Translations under genes and position numbers: made by a program
Shown here: positions 1-7,119 of the stretch, in pieces
Layout: the number at the start of each line of letters is the position of its first letter
Position numbering within the stretch: position 1 is the stretch's first letter
Notes under the pieces: generated by a model
What the model saw: the letters and a program-made list of their open reading frames with translations, nothing else
Database searches by the model: none
What the model was told of the DNA's origin: nothing
Assembly: GCA_002344065.1 (NCBI GenBank)
Contig: DDTK01000012.1
Location: 124,001 to 188,000 of the forward strand
Length of the DNA stretch: 64,000 nucleotides
Origin: Flammeovirgaceae bacterium UBA2366
Lineage (GTDB): Bacteria > Bacteroidota > Bacteroidia > Cytophagales > Cyclobacteriaceae
Direction of reading: 5' to 3'

Positions 1-1
1 C

Positions 2-220
2 ATGAAGGAGGATGTTCAATACAAATTTTATAACAGTTTTGAATACGATGTTCGATTAGACTTTGAAGCCTTCAAGAATGCGAGTGAACAGGAAGCACAA
101 AAGATAATTGCTAAAGGCATACTGTCTTCGTTTGACGTATTCAAGAGGTTCAAGAAGTTTGACAGTAATCAGTTCAAATCCGATTTGGAAGGCCTGTTTA
201 AAGCCAAGGGCTGGATATAG
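2..220 (+). CDS. Small hypothetical protein, possibly 5'-truncated by the window edge
   Basis: A 72-aa reading frame of mixed charge with no recognisable domain. It has a predicted helical, Lys/Phe-rich C-terminal half (FDVFKRFKKF). The ATG at base 2 is the first codon visible, so the true start may lie outside the window. The next gene begins 2 bases after its stop, so the two are probably co-transcribed. Given the DUF4844-like neighbour and the Rhs remnants nearby, it could belong to a toxin-immunity cluster, but nothing in its own sequence shows that. Confidence 0.5.
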   Translation: MKEDVQYKFYNSFEYDVRLDFEAFKNASEQEAQKIIAKGILSSFDVFKRFKKFDSNQFKSDLEGLFKAKGWI

Positions 221-222
221 TT

Positions 223-597
223 ATGAAACCGAAAGAGAAAGCGATTGAAGATTTGCAACTTTTGCGTTCGGCAAAAAAGTTTGTGGCAGATGAATCTATA
301 TTTTATCCTGGTCTTGAGAATGAAAGTATCAGGGACAGAATAACAGGTTTGATTAATCGAGGTATTGACGAATTTATATCTCTTGCTCAAAACAATGGCA
401 CCGAAAGGGATTTTCAGCAGGCTATAAGTAGAGCATTGAGTTATTTTGAGACTTTAGATTACAGCCTGGACACAGAAGACCGCGAACGTGTATGTGGGTA
501 CTTTGAGGAAATGATGGATGCCATAGGAATGGAAAGTTCAGGTGGCATCCTTAATAAATGGATGTATGGATTTGATATAAAACAAAACCCGGCTTAG
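223..597 (+). CDS. DUF4844-like protein, possible immunity protein
   Basis: A 124-aa acidic, helical protein. Its C-terminal part has the pattern LDTEDRERVCGYFEEMMD followed by GMESSGG and YGFD near residues 85-118. From memory this matches DUF4844, a family often found beside polymorphic toxins in Bacteroidota. There is no signal peptide or membrane segment, so it is cytoplasmic. It starts 2 bases after the preceding 72-aa gene and ends at a hairpin terminator shared with the convergent HTH gene. The family match is recall, not a search, and the immunity role is inferred from context. Confidence 0.6.
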   Translation: MKPKEKAIEDLQLLRSAKKFVADESIFYPGLENESIRDRITGLINRGIDEFISLAQNNGTERDFQQAISRALSYFETLDYSLDTEDRERVCGYFEEMMDAIGMESSGGILNKWMYGFDIKQNPA

Positions 598-616
598 TAC
601 TGGGCTTTTGTTTTAT
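588..616 (+). terminator. Intrinsic terminator between convergent genes
   Basis: A CCCGG / CTGGG stem (588-592 with 600-604, one G-U pair) and a 7-base loop is followed by a T-rich tract. It overlaps the stop codon of the DUF4844-like gene and probably serves the convergent HTH gene as well. The same layout recurs at 8420-8452. Confidence 0.6.
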
Positions 617-954
617 TTACTCACTGCGAGTTTGTTTTGGATATTTGCTTTGAGCAGGAAAGCATCGAGCATGGCATATACGTGAGCCTTTTCTTCGGTG
701 GATAATTTTTGTACATCCTGTAAACGCTTGACAGTAGCTTTATCGAAAGCAGCGTTAGAACCTTCGCCTACCAGGTAGTCAAGAGAAACCCCGAAAGCAT
801 CAGCAATTTTTTTAGCAGCTTCAATTGAGGGTGAAGCTTCACCACGTTCATACTTACCGATCATCTCACGAGATACCCCGCTTTCATTGGCCAGGTCAGT
901 TTGCGACCAATCCTTTTCCTTACGAATCTCCGCTATTCTTTTGCTAATGTTCAT
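613..954 (-). CDS. Cro/CI-type HTH transcriptional regulator
   Basis: A 113-aa protein with an N-terminal HTH_3 domain (about residues 5-60): IAEIRKEKDWSQTDLANESG, the recognition helix region SREMIGKYERG, and AKKIADAFGVSLDYLVG. The helical tail (65-113) probably mediates dimerisation. It is transcribed away from the SymE-like/primase operon. The intergenic region between them carries three copies of GATAGTTC in alternating orientation around a promoter, so it is probably the repressor of that operon. It has a clear paralogue at 8451-8798 with the same orientation and a similar downstream terminator. Confidence 0.85.
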   Translation of the reverse strand: MNISKRIAEIRKEKDWSQTDLANESGVSREMIGKYERGEASPSIEAAKKIADAFGVSLDYLVGEGSNAAFDKATVKRLQDVQKLSTEEKAHVYAMLDAFLLKANIQNKLAVSK

Positions 955-1028
955 GGCTTAAAAGTGCTTTTTGAGTCTTAAAATCGTGTTGTAGATCAAA
1001 AGTAAGGGATTAAAGGACACAAAAGAAG

Positions 1029-1083
1029 CTGATAGTTCTTTGCAAAAGTGGAACTATCGGTTAGTTTTGTGTCTGATAGTTCC
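1029..1083 (+). promoter_or_regulatory. Bacteroidota-type promoter with three repressor half-sites
   Basis: TTTG at 1039-1042 and TAGTTTTG at 1062-1069 are separated by 19 bases, matching the Bacteroidota -33/-7 consensus. Half-sites GATAGTTC (1031-1038), GGAACTATC (1050-1058, inverted) and GATAGTTCC (1075-1083) flank and interrupt the promoter. Binding there would block RNA polymerase. The likely ligand is the divergently encoded HTH protein, and the downstream genes are the SymE-like protein, primase and recombinases. Confidence 0.75.
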
Positions 1084-1100
1084 AGAAAAAATATTTTTCT

Positions 1101-1271
1101 ATGGCAGACCGCAAGCTGAAAATTTACCACTCGTTCCGCAGCAGCGATAAGAAAGCAGTGCCGGAAGTTCGATTGATAGGCCAATGGCTTGAACAATCCG
1201 GCTTCAGGATCGGAGAGCAAGTTCATATCACTATCAAAGACCAGGAGATCATTATTAAACCTGCAAGCTGA
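1101..1271 (+). CDS. SymE-like small protein (AbrB/MazE-fold toxin family)
   Basis: A 56-aa protein. The pattern VPEVRLIGQWLEQSGFRIGE (about residues 20-39), then VHITIKDQEIIIKP, matches the SymE family: a basic N-terminal strand, a P-x-[IV]-x-L-x-G-x-W-L segment, and a swapped-hairpin C-terminus. Members include the E. coli SOS-induced SymE, a nucleic-acid-binding toxin usually controlled by antisense RNA. The stop codon overlaps the primase start by one base (TGATG), implying translational coupling. I see no obvious antisense promoter. It could instead act as a small DNA-binding regulator of this element. Confidence 0.75.
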   Translation: MADRKLKIYHSFRSSDKKAVPEVRLIGQWLEQSGFRIGEQVHITIKDQEIIIKPAS

Positions 1272-4030
1272 TGGAGATACAAGAGATCAAAGCCCAATTG
1301 AGTTTAGCCCAGGTGCTGGATTACTACGGACTAAAACCCGACAAGCACGGCAAACTGAACTGTCCTTTTCATGAAGATAAAACACCGAGCTTCCAGGTGT
1401 ATTGGAAAACTCACACGTGTTATTGCTTCTCATCGAACTGCCCAACGAATGGCAAGAGCTTAGACGTGATTGATTTTATCATGCACAAAGAGAAAGTGAA
1501 TAAACACGAAGCAATTGTAAAGGCTCAGTCATTGATCAGCAACCCGGAGAGTCAGGCCACACTAAGCCGCGAAGTGTTCTTAACCAAAATGTTCACCTAC
1601 TTTAAGAATGCCGTTTACAATGCGAAGACGGCACAAGCCTACATCAATGGCAGGTCACTCGATTACAACCTTGTAGAGATCGGTTATAATGCAGCACAGT
1701 TCCACCATGGAAACCGGAAAGACGAAACGTTGCTGAAGAACTGTGTGCAGTATGGTTTACTCAAACCCACCAACCGGATGAACGCGCGGGACAAGGAAAC
1801 CAATGTGTTCAATGTGTTCGGTAAATACTGTATCGTGTTCGCCTTACGCAACAAGGAAAATCAGGTAAGCAGTCTATACTTCCGCAGCACGATCAACGAC
1901 ACGGACCAGAGACATTTTTATTTAAAGGACAGACAAGGTTTATATCCATGTTACCCAACTCCTGAAACCAGGAAATTAATTTTAACCGAAGCGATCATTG
2001 ACGCGGCCACGTTGCTACAGGTTGAAGCGATCACCGCGGACTACTCGGTACTGAGTTGCTATGGTACGAATGGTTTAACCGAAGAACACGAACAAGCCAT
2101 TAAAGAATTACAGCAGCTTGATGAAGTGATTTTCTTTTTTGATGGAGACGAAGCCGGACAAAAAGCAGTTGAGAAATACACCGAAACCATAAAGCATCTT
2201 AAACCAGGCGTAAAAGTTACGAGCATCAACACACCGGAAGGTGAAGACGTGAACAGCCTGGCACAAGGCCACGAACTGGAGATCCTGGCGCACCTGGTAG
2301 AGAAGCGAGACGACCCGCGATTTATTTTTTCATTTGAAAAGAAAAATCCACAACCTGAAATCACAGAAGAAGAACCGGAAGTAGCAGCGCCCAGGAAGAA
2401 AGCACCAACACCGAAAACTGAAATACCACAGCAGCCACCGGAACAGACTCCACCAGTTGTGATCGGACAAGTGAGCATGGATACCACCAACCCGGAGCGC
2501 ATCATTTTTGAAACAGAGATTTTACACATCACGATTTGGGGCGGCATCGAGAAAGAAAATTTAAGTCGATTGCGCATCAGCGTACACGTGAGAAGCAAGA
2601 ACGACAAATACAAAACCTACCGTGATGATGTGAACTTATACAGCCATCCACAGGTGAAGAAATTAGTGCAGAGCATCAACGAAAGTTTAGAGCTTCCCAG
2701 TCCGCACGTCACGCAGACTATTACCGAACTCACCGAGCAATTAGAAGCGTACAGACTTGCCGAACGAAACGCACAGGTACAGGCACTCAGGCCGAAGGTT
2801 TACGAAATGACTATCGAAGAACAGAAGGCAGCAGAGCGATTACTGAAGAACAAAGACCTTGTAAAAAACACGCTCAAACTAATCTCACAAAGTGGATTGA
2901 TAGGCGAACAGAAAAACGGACTGCTGCTATACTTTTTGTACCTGTCGAGAATTACAGACGAGCCATTGCATGCCATCATCTTCGGAAAATCAGGAAGCGG
3001 AAAAACGTATCTGCAAACCAAAGTGAGCGAGTGCCTTCCGGAAGAATCAGTACGCACCATTACAAGCTTAACAGAGAACACACTGTACTACTCAGCCAAA
3101 GATTTTTGGAAACACAAGGTGCTCTTAATCGAAGACCTGGAAGGAGTTTATAATGCGTTCTTACCTCTCAGAGAGTTCATGAGCAAACAGAGTATTAGCA
3201 AGCTGACTACGGATAAGGATGCGAAAGGCAACAACGTTCAGAAAGTTTTAACAGTCGAAGGCCCGATATGCGTATCAGGAGCAACCACCAAAGAGAGCAT
3301 TTACGAAGATAACGCAAACCGTTCCTTCCTGATCCATATAGATGAAAGCGCAAGCCACACTGATGAAGTGATGGACTACCAGCGCAAACAGAAAGCCGGC
3401 ATCGTCAATGAAGTTCAGCAACAGGAAGCCAGGCAACTTTTACAAAACACGCAACGGCTTTTACAGAATGTGAAAGTAATAAACCCGTATGCGCTCGATC
3501 TCCGAATACCTGACCTGGTGTTTAAGAAGCTGCGGACAAACATGCACTACCTGAGACTGATTGAAATCATTACCCTTTACCACCAGCAGCAGCGAGAAGT
3601 AAAGACCGATAGCGCAGGCCTGCGCTACATTGAAACAAACCTAACCGATATCGCCTGCGCCAACTGGTTGGTAAAAGAATCCCTGCTAAGAAAGAGTGAC
3701 GAGTTGAGCGGAGAGCTGAGAGAATTTTTTGAACGGTTGAAAGTAAGCACGAAGAAAGAACAAAGCTTTTACGCCAAACAGATCAGGGAGAAATTTAGAA
3801 TGAACCCCATGAGAGTAAACAGGTACTTGCGCATACTCGAACACATGGGCTACATCAACCAGACAGGCGGGAACCGGAAGAACGGATTTGAGTATCAGGT
3901 GAAAGCATGGGAAGAATACGAATCACTGCAAGCAGGCATCAACATCCTGGATGAACACTTAGAGAAGCTGAAAGCAAAGATGAACGGGCATACACCTACG
4001 AAAGAAAAAGTAAGTGTAACATCAGTATAA
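1271..4030 (+). CDS. Mobile-element primase: CHC2 zinc finger, TOPRIM and ATPase/helicase domains
   Basis: A 919-aa protein. Residues 30-57 form a CHC2 zinc finger (CPFH ... CYC ... C) of the DnaG type. Residues about 235-310 form a TOPRIM domain, with the acidic residue in LTEAIIDAA and the DGD of FFFDGDEAGQKA. A Pro/Glu/Lys-rich linker lies near 355-395. The C-terminal half is a P-loop ATPase with Walker A GKSGSGKT near 573 and Walker B VLLIEDLEG near 617. A probable winged helix follows (about 830-885, MNPMRVNRYLRILEHMGYI). The likely role is to prime, and perhaps unwind, element DNA. It is coupled to the SymE-like gene and sits 137 bases before two recombinases. Confidence 0.85.
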   Translation: MEIQEIKAQLSLAQVLDYYGLKPDKHGKLNCPFHEDKTPSFQVYWKTHTCYCFSSNCPTNGKSLDVIDFIMHKEKVNKHEAIVKAQSLISNPESQATLSREVFLTKMFTYFKNAVYNAKTAQAYINGRSLDYNLVEIGYNAAQFHHGNRKDETLLKNCVQYGLLKPTNRMNARDKETNVFNVFGKYCIVFALRNKENQVSSLYFRSTINDTDQRHFYLKDRQGLYPCYPTPETRKLILTEAIIDAATLLQVEAITADYSVLSCYGTNGLTEEHEQAIKELQQLDEVIFFFDGDEAGQKAVEKYTETIKHLKPGVKVTSINTPEGEDVNSLAQGHELEILAHLVEKRDDPRFIFSFEKKNPQPEITEEEPEVAAPRKKAPTPKTEIPQQPPEQTPPVVIGQVSMDTTNPERIIFETEILHITIWGGIEKENLSRLRISVHVRSKNDKYKTYRDDVNLYSHPQVKKLVQSINESLELPSPHVTQTITELTEQLEAYRLAERNAQVQALRPKVYEMTIEEQKAAERLLKNKDLVKNTLKLISQSGLIGEQKNGLLLYFLYLSRITDEPLHAIIFGKSGSGKTYLQTKVSECLPEESVRTITSLTENTLYYSAKDFWKHKVLLIEDLEGVYNAFLPLREFMSKQSISKLTTDKDAKGNNVQKVLTVEGPICVSGATTKESIYEDNANRSFLIHIDESASHTDEVMDYQRKQKAGIVNEVQQQEARQLLQNTQRLLQNVKVINPYALDLRIPDLVFKKLRTNMHYLRLIEIITLYHQQQREVKTDSAGLRYIETNLTDIACANWLVKESLLRKSDELSGELREFFERLKVSTKKEQSFYAKQIREKFRMNPMRVNRYLRILEHMGYINQTGGNRKNGFEYQVKAWEEYESLQAGINILDEHLEKLKAKMNGHTPTKEKVSVTSV

Positions 4031-4120
4031 CAGAAGTATAACACGGTCTTGCTCTCCAACGACCTCGCTGAAATCCAGTGAGTTAACCCCAAGTGTAACA
4101 GTATAACAAGTATAACACGG
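4013..4120 (+). repeat. Iteron-like cluster, six copies of AGTRTAACA
   Basis: Three copies of the 9-mer lie at 4013, 4024 and 4035, a spacing of 11 bases, and end in CGG. Three more lie at 4092, 4100 and 4109, also ending in CGG. The first set overlaps the primase stop codon. An 8-base inverted pair, CTTGCTCT (4048-4055) and AGAGCAAG (4123-4130), brackets the second set. Candidate roles are a replication origin or recombinase binding sites. Confidence 0.7.
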
Positions 4121-4167
4121 CAAGAGCAAGAGGGGTATTTTTTACAATCATCGTAAACGTAGAATTT

Positions 4168-5067
4168 ATGTCATACGTCCGCTACACCGAAAGTTTTAAA
4201 GAGTGGTTACAGATCATCAACTGCAGCGCAAGCAGCATCGAGCGAATGCCCCGGCAGCTGCAGGAATTTTTTGAGTGGTTAGAAAACAATCAAGTCAATA
4301 ACCTGGAGCAGATCACACGCCAACACGTGAACGACTTTTACAATTACCTGAAGTACACACGCAAGGCACAGTACACCGATACGTTTTTGAGGCCACAGAC
4401 TTTAAACAGTTACATCCGGTGCTTAAAACTCTTTGCGCACTACCTGGAAGAAACACAGCAGGGATACTTGCCTGTGACCTTGCTCTACGAAAAAGGAGAA
4501 GCGCCTATCCGGCAGATACTCACCACGGAAGAAGTGCAGCAGCTTTACCAGGCCACGAGTGAAGACCATTACGGAATAAGGGAACGAGCGATACTAAGCC
4601 TGTACTATGGTTGTGGATTACGCAGCAGTGAAGGCATAGCGTTGAACCTGGAAGATGTATTGCTCGATCAGCAACTGATCTACGTAAGAAAAGGCAAAGG
4701 CTACAAAGAAAGATATGTTCCCTTCATCGAGAGCCAGAAAGAAGACTTCGAACATTACTTAAAGCAAGCACGGCCAAAACTATTACGGGATGATGAAAAC
4801 GAGAAAGCTTTTTTGATCGGCTACCAGGGCAAACGCATCAGCTATGGAATATTGCTAAAAACACTCAAGCGCCTGCAGCAGCAAACCGGAAACGAAACAT
4901 TGAAAGCAAAAGTTATTGGCCTTCATGCTTTGCGTCACAGCATAGCAACACACCTGATGCAAAGAGGAATGAAGTTCGATTACATCAGCCAGTTTTTAGG
5001 ACACGGATTAATGAGCAGCACACAAATCTATACCCATCTTGCCCATGAACTCGAACACAACACTTGA
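4168..5067 (+). CDS. Tyrosine recombinase/integrase 1 (XerC/D-like)
   Basis: A 299-aa protein. The N-terminal SAM-like core-binding domain (about 1-100) is followed by the catalytic domain (about 110-295). Catalytic motifs are visible: Arg in YGCGLRSSE, HALRHS (HxxR), LGHG, and the nucleophile Tyr in IYTHL. All key residues are present, so it should be active. It lies 137 bases downstream of the primase, and the next recombinase gene overlaps its 3' end by 23 bases. The pair probably acts together at one recombination site. Confidence 0.9.
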   Translation: MSYVRYTESFKEWLQIINCSASSIERMPRQLQEFFEWLENNQVNNLEQITRQHVNDFYNYLKYTRKAQYTDTFLRPQTLNSYIRCLKLFAHYLEETQQGYLPVTLLYEKGEAPIRQILTTEEVQQLYQATSEDHYGIRERAILSLYYGCGLRSSEGIALNLEDVLLDQQLIYVRKGKGYKERYVPFIESQKEDFEHYLKQARPKLLRDDENEKAFLIGYQGKRISYGILLKTLKRLQQQTGNETLKAKVIGLHALRHSIATHLMQRGMKFDYISQFLGHGLMSSTQIYTHLAHELEHNT

Positions 5068-5941
5068 ACAAGACTACATCGGATATTTAAAATACAAACG
5101 CTACACTGAGCGTACCATCCAAAACAAACTCGGCCACCTGAAGCATTACACGGACTGGCTGGAACAGGAACACTTAGACGTAACTCAATGCAGCTACAGC
5201 GACATCATGAGTTTTGTAAAGCAGTTGCAGCGGGATGGAAGAAGCATTGCCAGCCAGAACCTTCACCTGAGAGCGGTACGGCAACTGTACGAAGGCTTGA
5301 TATTGAACGAGAAGCTGACCTACAACCCGGTAAGCAACCTGAGAGTACGGGGTGACATCGAAAGAATACCACACAACTTACTATCACCGGAACAACTGCA
5401 AGCGATCTACGACAGTTACAAACCAACAACGGATTATCAACTGAGGAACAAAGTGATCTTAGGGCTTTACATTAACCAGGCATTGATCAGAACAGAACTC
5501 AACCGGCTGGAAGTGCATGACATCAACTTAACCAAGGGAATTGTTCACATAAGAAAGAACATCAAACTTGCCGAGAGGATTTTACCATTAGCTGCGCACC
5601 AGGTGTTACTGTTGCAGGAATACATTAGCAAGATCAGGCCACAACTCTTGAAGCAAAGTGATTTTGAAAAAGGTGACCGATTATTTTTTACGTATGCGAA
5701 TGGACAAACCATCAATGAAGCCTTGAAGAAATTACTGCATGTGATCCAGAAGAAACACCCGGAGCTAAAGACCTTGCAACAAATAAGAAGTTCGGTATTG
5801 GCCAACTGGATAAAAGAAAAGCCGATACGTGAAGCGCAATACTTAGCCGGACACAGCAACATAAAAAGTACCCAGCGATATCGGGATGTAAACATGCAAG
5901 ACCTGCAAGCAAGTTTGAATGAGTACCACCCGTTGAAATAA
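5045..5941 (+). CDS. Tyrosine recombinase 2, catalytic His replaced by Gln
   Basis: A 298-aa protein when started at the ATG inside the end of recombinase 1 (23-base overlap); an in-frame TTG lies 6 bases earlier. The fold matches its neighbour: core-binding domain, then catalytic domain with Arg in NQALIRTEL, QQIRSS in place of HxxR, AGHS, and Tyr in QRYRDV. The first His of the HxxR box is Gln, and the Arg-I box is divergent. It may be a weakly active or architectural partner of recombinase 1, forming a heteromeric complex. Confidence 0.85.
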   Translation: MNSNTTLEQDYIGYLKYKRYTERTIQNKLGHLKHYTDWLEQEHLDVTQCSYSDIMSFVKQLQRDGRSIASQNLHLRAVRQLYEGLILNEKLTYNPVSNLRVRGDIERIPHNLLSPEQLQAIYDSYKPTTDYQLRNKVILGLYINQALIRTELNRLEVHDINLTKGIVHIRKNIKLAERILPLAAHQVLLLQEYISKIRPQLLKQSDFEKGDRLFFTYANGQTINEALKKLLHVIQKKHPELKTLQQIRSSVLANWIKEKPIREAQYLAGHSNIKSTQRYRDVNMQDLQASLNEYHPLK

Positions 5942-6092
5942 TCCCGCCCTGCTTCCGACACACAAGCCGACCCGCGCCTGGCATCCTTTGGCATGCCACA
6001 AGGAAGAAGCGGAGTGCCGGGCACAAGTTGTTCAGGCCTCGGAACACAAGTCACGCCAAACGCTTCACTACAGCAATTAAAAAAATCGCGCA

Positions 6093-6165
6093 ATGGTCGT
6101 GAGCAAAAGCAAACTTCAGTTGAAAAAAATAAAGCGGTGTTTGCTTTTGCTCACCACCATTTTTT
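6093..6165 (+). terminator. Very long hairpin with T-tract after the recombinase operon
   Basis: Arms 6093-6114 and 6139-6160 pair over 22 positions with a single mismatch (core GTGAGCAAAAGC), with a 24-base loop and six T residues after the stem. It looks like an oversized intrinsic terminator for the primase-recombinase transcript. The stem is much longer than termination needs, so it may also be a primase or recombinase recognition structure. Confidence 0.6.
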
Positions 6166-6301
6166 GCCGACACACGTTCCCTATTTTTTTAAATGCTTCC
6201 GCTTCGCTTATTGTCATGCCTTGTGTGCCTCGGACGTTCTCCATTCGTTCGTGCCTCACTCATTGCAAACTCACTTCACAACTTGTTCCCGTCACGGCTT
6301 T

Positions 6302-6346
6302 GGCGCGCACCGATTTTTTTCTGGGGGAGTCAGCGGTGTGCGCGCC
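6302..6346 (+). repeat. GC-rich inverted repeat
   Basis: GGCGCGCAC (6302-6310) pairs perfectly with GTGCGCGCC (6338-6346) across a 27-base loop that contains a T7 run. Confidence 0.6.
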
Positions 6347-6362
6347 AGCCTGTTTTTTGTCC

Positions 6363-6431
6363 GCGCCTTGGCCGGCCGGAACGGGCCCCCAGACCCCCCG
6401 TTTAAACCCGTCCGGCCGGACGCGGGGGCGC
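6363..6431 (+). repeat. GC-rich inverted repeat with nested palindromes
   Basis: 6372-6385 pairs with 6407-6419 over 13 base pairs with one bulged A. An outer GCGCC/GGCGC pair (6363-6367 with 6427-6431) extends the structure. The perfect palindrome TCCGGCCGGA lies at 6411-6420. The loop carries runs of C. Confidence 0.6.
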
Positions 6432-6618
6432 TCCACAACCTGCGTTCGTTCCTCACTCCGGTTGTTACGCGCTGTCTGATATCCACTGTTATTTTTCGCA
6501 AGGAAAGTTCGTGCGACTCGCTGGTGAGTTGAAAGACAAGTGCAAGTAAAGCCACATCAAAAAAAGAAGCACAAAGTAGGTGGACGGTTCGGCCGCAATC
6601 AAGGTCAAGCCCTACGGG

Positions 6619-6677
6619 TTTTGAAGAAAAAATTTTGATGTGTTGATTTTTTAGGGGACAAAATTTTTTCTTCAAAA
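6619..6677 (+). repeat. Perfect 19-base inverted repeat
   Basis: The arm at 6619-6637 (TTTTGAAGAAAAAATTTTG) is the exact reverse complement of 6659-6677, with a 21-base loop. It is AT-rich, unlike the neighbouring GC-rich repeats, and no T-tract follows on the plus strand. It could be a protein-binding or single-strand DNA structure. Confidence 0.65.
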
Positions 6678-6756
6678 ACCTTGCTTCCGTCCGCCCCGCC
6701 ACCAGGACAGAGCGCTTTCTTTTTTTTCTGTTTTTTTCTTTTAAAAAGTATCTGTT

Positions 6757-6927
6757 ATGAAGTATTACATCATCGAAGAAAACCACGAGTTGAAAATCAT
6801 CAAAGTGAAACCTGAGCAGGAGGAAGCATTCCTGGAAGATTACAAAGGGAAAATCCTTTGTAGTGGTGAGAGCCTGGCGGAAGCCTTGCAAAACTTTGAT
6901 AAGCTCAATAGGAAGTCCGGGCAGTAG
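6757..6927 (+). CDS. Small acidic hypothetical protein
   Basis: A 56-aa frame starting MKYYIIEENHELKIIKVKPE and continuing with a helical, Glu/Lys-rich stretch (EQEEAFLEDY ... LAEALQNFDK). The composition and codon pattern look like a real protein. Its stop codon lies inside the loop of a clean intrinsic terminator, which supports it being a transcribed single-gene unit. No family recognised. It is the only plausible gene between the recombinases and the toxin remnant. Confidence 0.6.
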   Translation: MKYYIIEENHELKIIKVKPEQEEAFLEDYKGKILCSGESLAEALQNFDKLNRKSGQ

Positions 6928-6939
6928 CCCGGATTTTTT
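6916..6939 (+). terminator. Intrinsic terminator of the 56-aa gene
   Basis: Perfect 7-base-pair stem TCCGGGC / GCCCGGA (6916-6922 with 6927-6933), AGTA loop, then T6. The stop codon TAG straddles the loop and the 3' arm. Confidence 0.85.
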
Positions 6940-7119
6940 CTTTTCAATTGAAAAAATAAAAGGCTATTTTTGGCAAGTAAGAGTTCATTGAAAAACTGGT
7001 GGTGTTGGATGGAGTGATGGCAAGCTGAAATGGGTATGTTTTGGTGAGTAGAGGAAGGAGAACAAACGCAAAGGGGGCCATTAGTCAGTGAATCATATTT
7101 TCACTTTGATGGCGGGTTT

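Larger units (their letters stand above)
6246..6458 (+). repeat. 16-base direct repeat, two copies
   Basis: CGTTCGTGCCTCACTC at 6246-6261 recurs as CGTTCGTTCCTCACTC at 6443-6458, with one mismatch and 197 bases between starts. The copies bracket the two GC-rich hairpins at 6302-6346 and 6363-6431, so they could mark the ends of a module. Confidence 0.55.
5942..6756. other. Structured, GC-rich non-coding region after the recombinases
   Basis: About 815 bases with no convincing gene; the open frames here overlap one another on both strands and are low-complexity. The stretch holds at least four long inverted repeats (listed separately). It also has a 16-base direct repeat (6246-6261 and 6443-6458, one mismatch), a 14-base inverted pair (6018-6031 with 6278-6291, one mismatch), and the palindrome TGGCATGCCA at about 5988-5997. 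The central part (6300-6440) is far richer in G+C than its surroundings. Possible roles are a recombination site, a single-strand initiation site or origin, or a structured RNA. Confidence 0.6.

Noticed and set aside
1189..1374. A 61-aa frame spanning the SymE-like/primase junction
   Set aside because: Out of frame with both well-supported genes and without a plausible product.
6292..6891. A 199-aa minus-strand open frame and several plus-strand frames across 5993-6532
   Set aside because: They overlap each other, cross the long inverted repeats and have low-complexity Phe- or Arg/Pro-rich translations, so they are by-products of the structured, GC-rich DNA.
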